Source of the DNA: Hyphomonadaceae bacterium
GTDB taxonomy: Bacteria; Pseudomonadota; Alphaproteobacteria; Caulobacterales; Aquidulcibacteraceae
Length of the DNA stretch: 64,000 nt
Direction of reading: 5' to 3'
Assembly (NCBI GenBank): GCA_009773395.1
Contig: WRPI01000001.1
Span: forward strand, 1-64,000
Shown here: positions 24,902-34,382 of the stretch, in pieces
Position numbering within the stretch: the stretch's first letter is position 1
Layout of the letters: every line of letters starts with the position of its first letter
Notes under the pieces: model-generated
What the model saw: the letters and a program-made list of their open reading frames with translations, nothing else
The model's database searches: none
Told to the model about the DNA's origin: nothing
Translations under genes and position numbers: made by a program

Positions 24902-25855
24902 ATGTTTCATGGCAGTATAAGTCTCGAAATCGCAGAAGGGCTTAAAGTGCTTCAGGCGAGGATTGCAAACGCAAAAATCCCTCCCTCAAAACTTGATGAG
25001 TCCATTGTGATTGCCACATGGAATATTCGTGAATTTGGCAAGAAAAAGCGCTCCGAAGCTGCCATTCATTATATCGCCGAAATTATTGGGCAATTTGATT
25101 TAGTCGCAGTCGTCGAATTGCGTGATAATCTTGCCGATTTGCAGCGCATCTTGCCCATATTGGGGCCATATTGGGATGTAGTTTATTCGGATATGATACC
25201 AGACGCTGGCGGAAATCGTGAACGAGTTTGCTATATGTTCGACAAGCGTGCAGTAAGTTTCAATGGCCTTGCCGCAGAAGCGTCGCCACCGCGCATTAAA
25301 CGCGGCACCGAATATATTAGTGAAAGCGGTTGGTGGCGCGCGCCATATCTTGCGTCTTTTAAGTCTGGCAGTTTTGATTTTGTCGCGTTTACAACTCATG
25401 TCAGATGGGGCGATTCTGATGCATCACGACAAGAAGAAATTCAACGCCTTGCCAATTGGCTTGACGCCAAAATTAATGAAAAATATAGTGAAGATAAAGA
25501 CATTATCGTTATGGGTGATTTTAATATTCCCAGTCTGAATGACAATATGTTCAAAGCGATTGTTTCAAAAGGCCTTAAACTGCCCAAAGCCTTGGCAAAG
25601 GAAGATTTGGGAACCAATTTGGTCAAGGATAAACGCTATGACCAAATTCTTCATTATTCCCAGTTCGATGAGACCTTCACTAATAATGGTGGGGTTTTGG
25701 ATTTTTATGATGGGAATCACAAGCCATTATTTCCAGATTTAGATAAAACCGAATTCACTTTTCAAATGTCCGACCACTTACCTTTATGGATTGAAATTAA
25801 TACCGACATTGCAGGCGTAGTGCTGGATCAGTTGATTCAACGGAAAAATGGGTAA
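24902..25855 (+). CDS. Endonuclease/exonuclease/phosphatase family hydrolase
   Basis: 317 aa, no signal peptide. DNase I-like motifs in order: IATWNIREFG (about 37-46), the metal-binding Glu in VAVVELRDN, FTTHVRWGDSDASR, VMGDFNIPS and QMSDHLPLWIEI. GGAGGG precedes the ATG. Members cut DNA or phosphoesters; the substrate cannot be told. Stands alone between truA and sdhB. Confidence 0.82.
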   Translation: MFHGSISLEIAEGLKVLQARIANAKIPPSKLDESIVIATWNIREFGKKKRSEAAIHYIAEIIGQFDLVAVVELRDNLADLQRILPILGPYWDVVYSDMIPDAGGNRERVCYMFDKRAVSFNGLAAEASPPRIKRGTEYISESGWWRAPYLASFKSGSFDFVAFTTHVRWGDSDASRQEEIQRLANWLDAKINEKYSEDKDIIVMGDFNIPSLNDNMFKAIVSKGLKLPKALAKEDLGTNLVKDKRYDQILHYSQFDETFTNNGGVLDFYDGNHKPLFPDLDKTEFTFQMSDHLPLWIEINTDIAGVVLDQLIQRKNG

Positions 25856-26066
25856 TGGGAAATGATTATGGGACTTTGTTTTTAAGAAATTTTCGTCCTT
25901 CCGTAATCCCTCAAAAAAGGCGGTTTTTTCAAGGGATATTAGATTATTACGCACTTGTCGACTAAATGGGTTTCGCACCTTGCCTTTTGCCCAATTTTTT
26001 TGCGGCGTTTAACCATTTACAAAAATATCGAACGTATTAGAAGAATTCACAATTAGGATTCTAGAA

Positions 26067-26852
26067 ATGGTTGAACTCGCGCTTCCGAAAAATTCACGTG
26101 TTACACAGGGCAAGCATTGGCCGGCGCCACAAGGCTCAAGTGGTGATATCCGCACATTCCGCATTTATCGCTATAACCCTGAAACTGGTGAAAACCCGCG
26201 GTGGGATACTTTTGATGTTCCCAAGGACGCTTGCGGGCCAATGGTTTTGGACGCGCTTATTTGGATTAAGGACAATTTGGACCCAACATTGGCCTTTAGG
26301 CGCTCGTGCCGTGAGGGGGTATGCGGTTCTTGCTCAATGAATGTTGATGGCAATAACACTTTGGCCTGCACCAAAGGGCATTCGGAATGCAAAGGCAAAA
26401 CAGTTTCGATTTCGCCATTGCCGCACCTTGAAGTGGTCAAAGACCTCGTGCCAGACCTTTCCAATTTCTATGCGCAATATGCGACCATTGAACCCCATTT
26501 GCAGCATGTCACAGTTATGCCGCAAACTGAATGGTTACAAAGCCCAGAAGATCGCGAAAAACTTGATGGGCTATATGAGTGTATTTTATGCGCCTGTTGC
26601 TCAACTTCGTGTCCAAGCTATTGGTGGAATGGCGACAGATATTTGGGGCCAGCCGCACTTTTGCAAGCCTATCGCTGGGTTATTGATAGCCGCGATGAAG
26701 AAACTGGCAAACGCCTTGATGCGCTTGAAGATCCATTCAAACTTTATCGCTGCCACACAATTATGAATTGCGCCCAAGTATGCCCCAAAGGCCTAAACCC
26801 CGCCAAAGCAATTGCGGAACTTAAAAAATTGATGGTTGAACGGCAAACTTAG
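26067..26852 (+). CDS. sdhB: Succinate dehydrogenase iron-sulfur subunit
   Basis: 261 aa. Carries the three clusters of complex II: 2Fe-2S in CREGVCGSC with the later Cys of NTLAC; 4Fe-4S in [12 protein letters not shown]; and the 3Fe-4S site in [17 protein letters not shown]. It passes electrons from SdhA to quinone at the inner membrane. sdhA, sdhC and sdhD are not in the window; the 210 bp upstream hold no gene, so sdhB is either the last gene of a rearranged operon or separately transcribed. Confidence 0.96.
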   Translation: MVELALPKNSRVTQGKHWPAPQGSSGDIRTFRIYRYNPETGENPRWDTFDVPKDACGPMVLDALIWIKDNLDPTLAFRRSCREGVCGSCSMNVDGNNTLACTKGHSECKGKTVSISPLPHLEVVKDLVPDLSNFYAQYATIEPHLQHVTVMPQTEWLQSPEDREKLDGLYECILCACCSTSCPSYWWNGDRYLGPAALLQAYRWVIDSRDEETGKRLDALEDPFKLYRCHTIMNCAQVCPKGLNPAKAIAELKKLMVERQT

Positions 26853-26901
26853 CTTCACTTTGGGGGCAATGCGCTCTAACCCAACAAAAAGCGAGGGCCG
26901 A

Positions 26902-28275
26902 ATGCCTATTAGAGAATCCAAAACTTTATGTGACAATTTGCATTTGTCGCGGCGTGAGCTTGTTGGCATGGTGGGCGCGAGTGCATTGACGGGTGGTTTT
27001 TTGCCGCCCACAATTGGCGCAGCGCAATCGAACAGAGATGGCTTTGAAGTGCCGGCTGATTTACAACGCGAAATGTATGCCGCAGCTTTAAACATAGCTA
27101 AAAGCAAGATTCGTGGTGGTAATGCAGATTCAGCTTATAAAAAGCCGTTTGTTGATGCCGCCTTTAGCAATAGTATTTTCTTGTGGGATACTTGCTTTAT
27201 CGCGACTTATGCAAAATACCACCAAGACGAATTACCAATTGCAAATGCGCTTGATAATTTCTATAATTTACAGGATTCTGACGGCTATATTTGCCGCGAA
27301 TACACCAAGGTAGGCACGCCTTTTTGGCCCAAAAATCACCCAGTCAGCATTAATCCGCCTTTGCTGGCTTTTGCGGAATTGGAATTATTTGGTCAATCGA
27401 AAGACCTTGTGCGCTTAATGCGGGTTTATCCATCGCTTGTTAAATTTTATAATTTCCTGATCGCGAATTACCGCCTCGAAGACGGCTTGTTTTTCAGTGA
27501 TGCTTTGGGCTCGGGTATGGATAATATCGACCGATTTCCCATTGGTTGGCGCGACGACGGACAAGGGATTCCCCTAATTAACCTGCACCCAGAGTTATTC
27601 AATTATGACACTCTAAGTTCAAAATGGAATAGACAAGGGCGCAGCGTAGATTTTTCGGCACAAATGGCATTATTTGCGGATAATCTTTTAACTATCGCGC
27701 GCCTAATTGGTCGAAGGCAGGATATTCACGCTTATCGCGTGTTCTTTGAGGCCACAAAAAATGCCATTAATGACAAGTGTTGGAATGAAGCTGATGGTTT
27801 CTATTATGACCTCGGCTATAACCAACAAATTAAGCGCAAACATATTGGCGCGTTTTGGACACTGATTGCAGGAATTGTTCCAAGGAACAGGCTTCCACGG
27901 CTATTGGCTCATTTGACAGACCCCAACCAATTTTGGCGCAGATTTCCACTTGCAACCACACCTGCCGATGAAATTGGATTTTCTCCACTTGGTGACTATT
28001 GGCACGGCAGCGTTTGGGCGCCGACCAATTATATGGTTATTCGCGGCTTAAGGCGTTATGGACAAAATAATTTGGCAATGCGGCTCGCAAGGCAATATTA
28101 TTGGTGCGTCGCACAGGTTTACAATGAAACCCATACATTCTGGGAAAATTATGCGCCTGATTCACTATCGCGCGGAAATGTGTCGCAACCAAATTTTTGC
28201 GGATGGACCGGGCTTGTTCCAATAGCCATTTATCACGAATTTATTCGCACAAATCACAGCACTTCACGGGCTTAA
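26902..28275 (+). CDS. Exported trehalase/GH37-63-like glycoside hydrolase
   Basis: 457 aa from ATG 26902 (GAGGG upstream; ATG 26869 also possible). A twin-arginine-type leader is seen (HLSRRELVGMVGASALTGG), so it is probably folded before export. The (alpha/alpha)6-barrel motifs are FLWDTCFIATYA, LGSGMDNIDRFP with the likely catalytic Asp, YWHGSVWAPTNYMVIRGL and YNETHTFWENYAPD with the likely catalytic Glu. Acts on trehalose or a related alpha-glucoside; substrate inferred from family. Starts about 50 bp after sdhB. Confidence 0.7.
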   Translation: MPIRESKTLCDNLHLSRRELVGMVGASALTGGFLPPTIGAAQSNRDGFEVPADLQREMYAAALNIAKSKIRGGNADSAYKKPFVDAAFSNSIFLWDTCFIATYAKYHQDELPIANALDNFYNLQDSDGYICREYTKVGTPFWPKNHPVSINPPLLAFAELELFGQSKDLVRLMRVYPSLVKFYNFLIANYRLEDGLFFSDALGSGMDNIDRFPIGWRDDGQGIPLINLHPELFNYDTLSSKWNRQGRSVDFSAQMALFADNLLTIARLIGRRQDIHAYRVFFEATKNAINDKCWNEADGFYYDLGYNQQIKRKHIGAFWTLIAGIVPRNRLPRLLAHLTDPNQFWRRFPLATTPADEIGFSPLGDYWHGSVWAPTNYMVIRGLRRYGQNNLAMRLARQYYWCVAQVYNETHTFWENYAPDSLSRGNVSQPNFCGWTGLVPIAIYHEFIRTNHSTSRA

Positions 28276-28429
28276 TTATACATTCAAAAGCTAATCATTA
28301 AATCGTTCAGAAGCTCAGCAAAGACGCCGATGCGGGTAGGTTTGTCTTGAAATCTAAACTCATTTTGAATCGAAACTAGCATGTTCACTCAAAAACATTT
28401 ATAGCTTGTCGATAAAATAGGCGAGTGAA

Positions 28430-29608
28430 ATGGCGATTAAGAAATATTTGTTTGCGTTGGTGATAGGCCTTATGGTCGCTTTTGGCGCGCAAACCGCAAA
28501 CGCTACCACCCCGCCGCCGCCTGACCCTGGCCCCGTGAAATTCGTGCAATTGGCGCTTAATTGTGTGCATAGTGAATATCCAAACAAAATCGCCCATGTT
28601 TTACTTTCCGACGCTGACGCAAAACCGCCACGTGAATTAACACCCGCTTTTTATGGCTGCTTTGATTGGCATTCATCGGTGCACGGCCATTGGCTTTTGG
28701 CGCGTTATGCCCATTATTATCCAAGAGGCGAATTTGCGGCGGCGGCAAAATCCGCCTTAATGCGCTCGCTTACCCCTGAGAACATTGCTCGCGAAGTTGC
28801 ATATATTAATGGTGCAGGCCGCGCTTCGTTTGAAAGGCCCTATGGCCTTGCTTGGCTTTTGCAATTGGGAACAGAATTGCGGCAATGGGGTCTAATCGAT
28901 GCCGATGCACGCCAAATGGCAACAAATTTGGCGCCACTTGAAGCTGCTACCACCGCTAAACTCAAAACTTGGTTGCCGAAATTATTGTATCCCATAAGGG
29001 TTGGCGAACATAGCCAAACCGCCTTTGGGCTTGGTTTGGCATTAGATTGGGCGCGGGTCGCCCAAGATAGCGAACTCGAAACTCTGATTATTGCACGCGC
29101 CAGACATTTTTATTTGGCTGACAAAAACTGTCCAATAAATTATGAACCAAGCGGCGAAGATTTCCTTTCGCCCTGTTTGGGTGAGGCAAGTTTAATGGCG
29201 CGTATTTTGCCGCAATCCGAATTTGCATCTTGGCTTCGCACCTTCTTACCGACCATTCCCAATGAATTACGTGGGCCAGTAATTGCAAATTCATTTTCAA
29301 GGCCAAATGCGCGCGCCACCAACGCTGAATATGGCATATCATGGCTGCCTATTGCAATTGTAAGCGATAGGAGCGATCCGAAATTAGCGCATTTAGACGG
29401 ATTGAATTTATCACGCGCTTGGATGTTGAAACGCATTGTAGCGGCGCTCCCTGCCAATGACAGACGTCGATTGGCATTGACCAACACTTGGCGGATTCAT
29501 GCCGAAGCTGCATTGCCATTTGTTACTGGTGAACATTATGAAGGCGGGCATTGGCTTGGCACTTTCGCCATGTATTTACAAAGCGAGCAGGAACGCGCAC
29601 AAAGATGA
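28430..29608 (+). CDS. Exported DUF2891-family protein
   Basis: 392 aa. Signal peptide MAIKKYLFALVIGLMVAFG ending TANA. The DUF2891 mark is FYGCFDWHSSVHGHWLLARY, then RASFERPYGLAWLLQL and YEPSGEDFLSPCLGEASLM, which suggest an alpha/alpha-barrel. No function is established for this family. Its stop overlaps the trmD start (ATGA). Confidence 0.82.
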   Translation: MAIKKYLFALVIGLMVAFGAQTANATTPPPPDPGPVKFVQLALNCVHSEYPNKIAHVLLSDADAKPPRELTPAFYGCFDWHSSVHGHWLLARYAHYYPRGEFAAAAKSALMRSLTPENIAREVAYINGAGRASFERPYGLAWLLQLGTELRQWGLIDADARQMATNLAPLEAATTAKLKTWLPKLLYPIRVGEHSQTAFGLGLALDWARVAQDSELETLIIARARHFYLADKNCPINYEPSGEDFLSPCLGEASLMARILPQSEFASWLRTFLPTIPNELRGPVIANSFSRPNARATNAEYGISWLPIAIVSDRSDPKLAHLDGLNLSRAWMLKRIVAALPANDRRRLALTNTWRIHAEAALPFVTGEHYEGGHWLGTFAMYLQSEQERAQR

Positions 29609-30288
29609 GCTTTAATATATCCGTAATAACACTTACGCCCGAGGCTTGGCCCGGGGCATTGGGTGTGTCCTTAATAGGTGCAGCACTAAAGGCGAATAAA
29701 TGGTCGCTTGAAACCGTGGATTTACGCGATTTTGGACAGGGCAGGCATAAACAAGTAGATGACACTGCGGCGGGCGGCGGTGCGGGTATGGTTATTAAAG
29801 CTGATGTCGCACTCGCGGCAGTCCGCAGTATTAATAACAAAAACCGCCCGATTATTTACCTTACTCCGCGTGGCAAGCCCTTAAGCCAAAAGCGGGTTCG
29901 CGAATTGGCAAAAGGCGAAGGAGTCATTTTGTTTTGCGGCAGATTTGAGGGGCTTGATGAGCGCGCAATCGAACTTGCAGGAATGGAAGAAATTTGCGTT
30001 GGCGATGTTGTCCTTATGGGCGGCGATATTGCGGGTCAATTATTGGTGGAAGCGACGGTTCGTTTGTTAGGCGGTGTTTTGGGAAATGCGCAAAGCACGA
30101 TTAATGAGAGTTTTGAAAACGGCTTGTTGGAACATCCACTTTATACCAAGCCGCGTGAAATTGAAGGCAAAACCATTCCCGAAGTTCTTTTGTCTGGCAA
30201 TCATGCTGAAATAGAAAAGTGGAAACTCGAAAAATCAATTGAAATTACAAAAGCACGGCGACCAGAAATCATGCCAAACCCAAAATAA
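29605..30288 (+). CDS. trmD: tRNA (guanine-37-N1)-methyltransferase
   Basis: 227 aa from ATG 29605 overlapping the previous stop; the reading from 29551 is antedated. Trefoil-knot SPOUT enzyme that makes m1G37. Motifs: FNISVITLTPEAWPG, DDTAAGGGAGMVIKAD, YLTPRGKPLSQ, CGRFEGLDERAIE and ICVGDVVLMGGDIA. rplS lies 880 bp further, with the nitroreductase gene inserted between them on the opposite strand, a change from the usual trmD-rplS order. Confidence 0.95.
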   Translation: MSFNISVITLTPEAWPGALGVSLIGAALKANKWSLETVDLRDFGQGRHKQVDDTAAGGGAGMVIKADVALAAVRSINNKNRPIIYLTPRGKPLSQKRVRELAKGEGVILFCGRFEGLDERAIELAGMEEICVGDVVLMGGDIAGQLLVEATVRLLGGVLGNAQSTINESFENGLLEHPLYTKPREIEGKTIPEVLLSGNHAEIEKWKLEKSIEITKARRPEIMPNPK

Positions 30289-30960
30289 TCATTCAAAACC
30301 GATAAAATTTGTGAAATTTTCTAGTTTTGCACGCTCGGTCTTAAGCTGATTTATTGGCGCATTTTCATCCGCATAGCCCATTGCAAGACCACAAAGCACT
30401 GATGAATTTTCGTCCAGCCCTAAAAATTCCGCAATACTATTGCGGAAACGTAACCAGCATCTTTGGGCGCAAGTTGCGAGCCCAGCTTCAGTTGCCAATA
30501 GCATAATTGTCTGCATGAACATTCCAACATCGGACCATGCCGCTTCTTCAAAGCGCTTATCAAAAGTGAAAAACATGGCAATTGGGGCACCAAAAAACCG
30601 AAAATTATTGGCAAATTGTTCAATGCGGCCTAATTTATCTTCGCGTTTGAGCCCTAATGTTTCATAAAGCGCTTCGCCATTTTCAAACCGATATTCGCGG
30701 TGCGGCGACCAGAGGTTTTTGGGATAGCTTTCAAATTTAGCGGGTTCGAGTTTTCCTGCACGGAATTTTATGGCAATATCAGCGACAAATGCCTGCAAAG
30801 GTGCGCCAGTAACCACGTGAACCTGCCAAGGCTGAACATTTCCGCCCGATGGCGCCCTTACCGCTTTTGTTAAAATATCCTCGATTGTTGACTTCGGAAT
30901 TGGCACATCAAGGAAAGCTCGAATTGACATTCTCTTTGCAACTGCTTGCGACACATTCAT
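30289..30960 (-). CDS. Nitroreductase family flavoprotein
   Basis: 223 aa. FMN-binding start KRMSIRAFLDVPIPKSTIEDILTKAVRAPSGGNVQPWQVHVV, then SDVGMFMQTIMLLATEAGLATCAQ and VLCGLAMGYADENAPIN. Reduces nitro or quinone compounds with NAD(P)H. Its stop is directly next to that of trmD, with no gap, and it is divergent from rplS. Confidence 0.9.
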   Translation of the reverse strand: MNVSQAVAKRMSIRAFLDVPIPKSTIEDILTKAVRAPSGGNVQPWQVHVVTGAPLQAFVADIAIKFRAGKLEPAKFESYPKNLWSPHREYRFENGEALYETLGLKREDKLGRIEQFANNFRFFGAPIAMFFTFDKRFEEAAWSDVGMFMQTIMLLATEAGLATCAQRCWLRFRNSIAEFLGLDENSSVLCGLAMGYADENAPINQLKTERAKLENFTNFIGFE

Positions 30961-31168
30961 TTGATGGCTTTCTTAGGCTTTGCGCTCCACTGAAATACTC
31001 TGCCAAACCCGCGTGACACAAGCAATATTTTCGGCTATCGCAGCGCGACCCATATATTTGGGTTATTTTGACAACAATAATAATGCGTATGCCAGTGATG
31101 AGCCCCAAAAAGTTGCAGACTTTTTGGATGAGGCGAAGAACCAGCAAAATCGTGCAATAGGAAATAAA

Positions 31169-31570
31169 ATGACTAATATTCTTGAAGTCCTCAATAAAGA
31201 GGAAATCGCTCGTGTATCTTCGGGCAAAACCATCCCAAATTTTTCACCGGGCGACACGCTTCGGGTGAATGTGAAAATCAAAGAAGGCGAGCGTGAACGG
31301 ATTCAGGCTTATGAAGGCGTGTGCATTTCGCGTTCGGGCGGTGGCCTTTCTTCAAATTTCACAGTTCGTAAAATTTCATTTGGTGAAGGCGTTGAACGTG
31401 TGTTTCCGCTTTATTCGCCAAATCTTGATAGCATTCAATTGGTTCGCAAAGGCCGGGTTCGCCGCGCCAAACTTTATTATCTTCGTGATCGCCGTGGTAA
31501 ATCTGCGCGTATTTCTGAGCGTACAACTGGCCATGATATCGAAGTTCGCAAGAAAAAAGGCGAAGTATAA
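31169..31570 (+). CDS. rplS: 50S ribosomal protein L19
   Basis: 133 aa from ATG 31169 with AGGA 7 nt upstream; the longer frame from 30980 is not needed. Shows L19 landmarks: [70 protein letters not shown]. Sits at the 30S-50S interface. The 208-bp upstream region has no visible L19 autoregulatory motif that I can name. A terminator follows at 31595. Confidence 0.97.
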   Translation: MTNILEVLNKEEIARVSSGKTIPNFSPGDTLRVNVKIKEGERERIQAYEGVCISRSGGGLSSNFTVRKISFGEGVERVFPLYSPNLDSIQLVRKGRVRRAKLYYLRDRRGKSARISERTTGHDIEVRKKKGEV

Positions 31571-31594
31571 ACCGCAATTATTTTTGAAATCAAA

Positions 31595-31621
31595 AGCTCG
31601 AAGTTCGCTTCGGGCTTTTTT
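31595..31621 (+). terminator. Intrinsic terminator of rplS
   Basis: Stem AGCTCGAAG / CTTCGGGCT (one G-U pair) with loop TTCG, followed by T6. The right part, AAGTTCGCTTCGGGCTTTTT, is repeated exactly at 32923-32942. Confidence 0.9.
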
Positions 31622-31671
31622 GTTACCTTCAACTATGCTAGCGTCGTCACGCTATTTAGCGAGGTTATACA

Positions 31672-32901
31672 TTGGCTGATTCGACTGCAACTTTGAATGA
31701 AATATCGGGTGCTCTGGACAATTTTGCGGAAAGCGTGAGAAACTCGGAATCTGGCGTTGGTACTATGATGGAGACTAGAGGTTGGAATTTCCCGGGAATG
31801 AACTTTGAAGATTTAGCTGATTACATTAGAACGCCAAAAAGCCAAATTAAGAACATCTTAGATAACCTAGCTGAATTCAATGACGTTGATTTCGACAGAC
31901 TTCAACAATTTCCAGCGCGAATACAATATTTGCAGGCCAATATTCTACAATATTTACCGGGCGGCAATGCAGGAGGAGCTTTTGTTGCGATTGATGGGGT
32001 AATAAAATCCCTTATGCTGTTGCTTGATAAATATACTAGTAAACCGCTTGAACTGAAGGCCGTGGAAGACAGGACAATATTACCTGCGGAGCAAATTCAG
32101 AAGCTTCGAAAAATAGAAAAGGCCATCATACGATTAGAAAGTCTTAAAGGGGATTTGGATAGTAAGATCGCGAAAATTAATAGCGCACATGACACAGCAG
32201 AAGCACTTCCTGCGGATATACAAGCGCTGGATGAGGCGAGGACAAAATACGAAGAGGCTGTCAAAAACCTTAGTGTCAGCTTAGAATCTACAAGTAAGAC
32301 CAGCTCAAAAATAGAAGACCTTTATACTTCACTTTCAGCTCGTCAAAGTGAGGCGGATACTGTACTCTTGAAGGCAAATTCTGCTTATAGCGCTTCTACA
32401 ACAATTGGCCTTGGCGCTGCGTTTGCGGATAGAGCCAAATCCCTTACAATTTCAACTATTTTGTTGGGCGCTGTTTTGCTTGTTGCATTAACCTGTGCAG
32501 GTTGGATTACTTACACAAGGGTCGAATTTGTCCACAAGCTTATGTTAAAGCCAAATATAAGTTATGGGTTGCTATGGATTAACGTTACTTTCACTGCGCT
32601 TAGCGTTTCTGCACCAGTTTGGGCGGCGTGGCTTATTACCAAACAAATTGGTCAAAGATTCCGAATGGCTGAAGATTACGGATACAAAGCCTCCGTCGCA
32701 AAAGCTTATGAAGGCTACAGGAAAGAGGCCAGTCAGATTGATGAAGAGCTGGCGAAAAGGTTATTTTCCATTGCTTTGGACAAATTGTCTGAGGGGCCAA
32801 TTCGATTGATTGAAAAAGAAAACCCTGGATCTCCGGTTCATGATATGAATGACGGAATGAAAGGAATTATTCCAAGCAAAATAGAAATTCCGACGCCTTA
32901 G
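31672..32901 (+). CDS. Coiled-coil inner-membrane protein of unknown function
   Basis: 409 aa from TTG 31672 (GAGG 7 nt upstream). Soluble N-terminal part to about 130; a long heptad-rich helix at about 140-235 (KLRKIEKAIIRLESLKGDL, then TKYEEAVKNLSVSLESTSK); two membrane spans at about 258-280 and 298-323; C-terminal cytosolic helix with RMAEDYGYKASVAKAYEGYRK and EELAKRLFSIALDKLSEGP. The tail resembles those of uncharacterised bacterial membrane proteins often met in accessory islands; I cannot name a family. The gene sits between two copies of rplS-terminator sequence, suggesting insertion. Confidence 0.6.
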   Translation: MADSTATLNEISGALDNFAESVRNSESGVGTMMETRGWNFPGMNFEDLADYIRTPKSQIKNILDNLAEFNDVDFDRLQQFPARIQYLQANILQYLPGGNAGGAFVAIDGVIKSLMLLLDKYTSKPLELKAVEDRTILPAEQIQKLRKIEKAIIRLESLKGDLDSKIAKINSAHDTAEALPADIQALDEARTKYEEAVKNLSVSLESTSKTSSKIEDLYTSLSARQSEADTVLLKANSAYSASTTIGLGAAFADRAKSLTISTILLGAVLLVALTCAGWITYTRVEFVHKLMLKPNISYGLLWINVTFTALSVSAPVWAAWLITKQIGQRFRMAEDYGYKASVAKAYEGYRKEASQIDEELAKRLFSIALDKLSEGPIRLIEKENPGSPVHDMNDGMKGIIPSKIEIPTP

Positions 32902-32922
32902 TTTTCACTTCCAATAACATTT

Positions 32923-32942
32923 AAGTTCGCTTCGGGCTTTTT
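32923..32942 (+). repeat. 20-bp duplicate of the rplS terminator
   Basis: AAGTTCGCTTCGGGCTTTTT, identical to 31602-31621. Here the left stem arm is missing, so only CGAAG-like remnants can pair. With the upstream copy it brackets the 409-aa gene as 20-bp direct repeats 1.3 kb apart. Confidence 0.75.
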
Positions 32943-32943
32943 G

Positions 32944-34185
32944 CTACTTATTGTGCTTGGCGATAAAATCGCGTTCAATTGGATAGACGAAGTTTGCGAA
33001 TTTGCGCCCTGTGAACACGCCATAATGCCCGACGCCAGCTTGGACATGGTCAGCTTTCATTGCGGCAGGAATATTCGGGCAAATATCGTGCGCCGCTTGG
33101 GTTTGGCCAATTCCCGAAATATCATCAAGCTCGCCTTCAACCGTCAAAAGCGCAGTTTTTGTGATGTATTCAGGCTTTACCAAACGAGCGCGAAAGCGAA
33201 ATTTCCCCAAAGGCAGATGATGTTCTTGGAAGATTTTCTCGATAGTTTGCAAATAAAATTCTTCGGTTAAATCTAAAACTGCCAAATATTCGTCGTAAAA
33301 TTCGCGGTGTTTGGCAGCGCCATCGCCATCGCCTTCAACCAAATGTTCAAAATATTGTTTGTGCGCATCAATATGGCGATCCTTATTCATGGACATAAAC
33401 GACGCAAGCTGCACAAACCCTGGATAAACGCGGCGAAACGCCCCCAAGCTTGGCAGTGGCACAGTATGAATCATATTTGATTTGAACCATGTAAACGGGC
33501 GCTCTTCGGCCAATTTATTAGTGACTGTTGGCGATTTACGGGCATCAATGGGCGAGCCGACAAATATCATCGAGCTTGGAACACATGGGTCTTCATCTTC
33601 GCTCATCATCGCAATGGCCGCTAAAACAGGTGGCCCAGGCTGACAAACCGCAAGCACATGGCAATTTGGGCCAATGAAGCTGATTATTTCACGAACATAT
33701 TCAATATAATCATCAAGATCGAAACGGCCTTCCAAAAGCGGCACGCTTTGCGCATCTGCCCAATCGGTAATGTAAACATCATGGTCTTGCAAATAGGTTT
33801 CGACTGTGCCGCGCAAAAGAGTCGCATAATGGCCAGAAAGCGGGGCAACAATCAAAACTTTCGGTAATGCAGCGGATTTGGATTTAGACTTGCCAATTGG
33901 CGTGCGCGCAAAATTTACAAGATTGCACCACGGCTTTTGCCAAACAATTGATGGGGTTATTCTATATTCAATTCCATTAGTTGTAGCTTTTTCGATTCGC
34001 CATTCGGGCTTGCCATAATTTTTGGTAACCGCGTCAAAAAAATCGCTCGCTGCGGCCATTTGCTTGACCATACCAATATTAGCAAAGGGATTAAGCGGGT
34101 TTTTAAGCCAAAAACCATTGAAACTATTCATAGCGCGCATTGGCGCCAAGGCTGCCCGTTGCATTTCAACCATTGAATAAAGCAT
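32944..34185 (-). CDS. phaZ: Intracellular polyhydroxyalkanoate (PHB) depolymerase
   Basis: 413 aa, length of the intracellular d-PHB enzymes. Alpha/beta hydrolase that degrades stored polyhydroxybutyrate granules. The nucleophile box is CHVLAVCQPGPPVLA with Cys in place of the lipase Ser, a trait of this family. VYITDWADAQSVPLLEGRFDLDDYI and the later HVQAGVGHYGVF with the catalytic His are conserved. Starts with MLYSMVEMQRAALAPMR. No phaC or phasin gene is near. Confidence 0.95.
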   Translation of the reverse strand: MLYSMVEMQRAALAPMRAMNSFNGFWLKNPLNPFANIGMVKQMAAASDFFDAVTKNYGKPEWRIEKATTNGIEYRITPSIVWQKPWCNLVNFARTPIGKSKSKSAALPKVLIVAPLSGHYATLLRGTVETYLQDHDVYITDWADAQSVPLLEGRFDLDDYIEYVREIISFIGPNCHVLAVCQPGPPVLAAIAMMSEDEDPCVPSSMIFVGSPIDARKSPTVTNKLAEERPFTWFKSNMIHTVPLPSLGAFRRVYPGFVQLASFMSMNKDRHIDAHKQYFEHLVEGDGDGAAKHREFYDEYLAVLDLTEEFYLQTIEKIFQEHHLPLGKFRFRARLVKPEYITKTALLTVEGELDDISGIGQTQAAHDICPNIPAAMKADHVQAGVGHYGVFTGRKFANFVYPIERDFIAKHNK

Positions 34186-34216
34186 ATTTATTAAACCCCA
34201 ACCTAAATCAGCCCGA

Positions 34217-34382
34217 CTAGAGCGTTAGATGTCCAAGTTGCACCGTTTTGCCGCGCCCTTTTGCACCATTTTTGGCAACAAATATTTGGCTAATACTCCA
34301 GTATTAACCGCATATTTGTTGCCAAAACTGGCACAAAATTGCTGCGGCAAATTCGATTCAACTTGAACATCCAACGCTCTAG
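34217..34382. mobile_element. 166-bp palindromic MITE (copy A)
   Basis: Bounded by CTAG on both sides. Left end CTAGAGCGTTAGATGTCCAA, right end reverse-complements to CTAGAGCGTTGGATGTTCAA. The arms match along almost 80 bp each, meeting at TAATACTCCAGTATTA, so the whole element is one imperfect hairpin. CTAG fits a YTAR-type 4-bp target duplication as made by IS5-group transposases. It has no coding capacity. The other element, also 166 bp, is at 52814. Confidence 0.75.

Noticed and set aside
30961-31168. L19 autoregulatory leader
   Set aside because: No structure or motif that I could match; only an isolated TTGACA without a proper -10.
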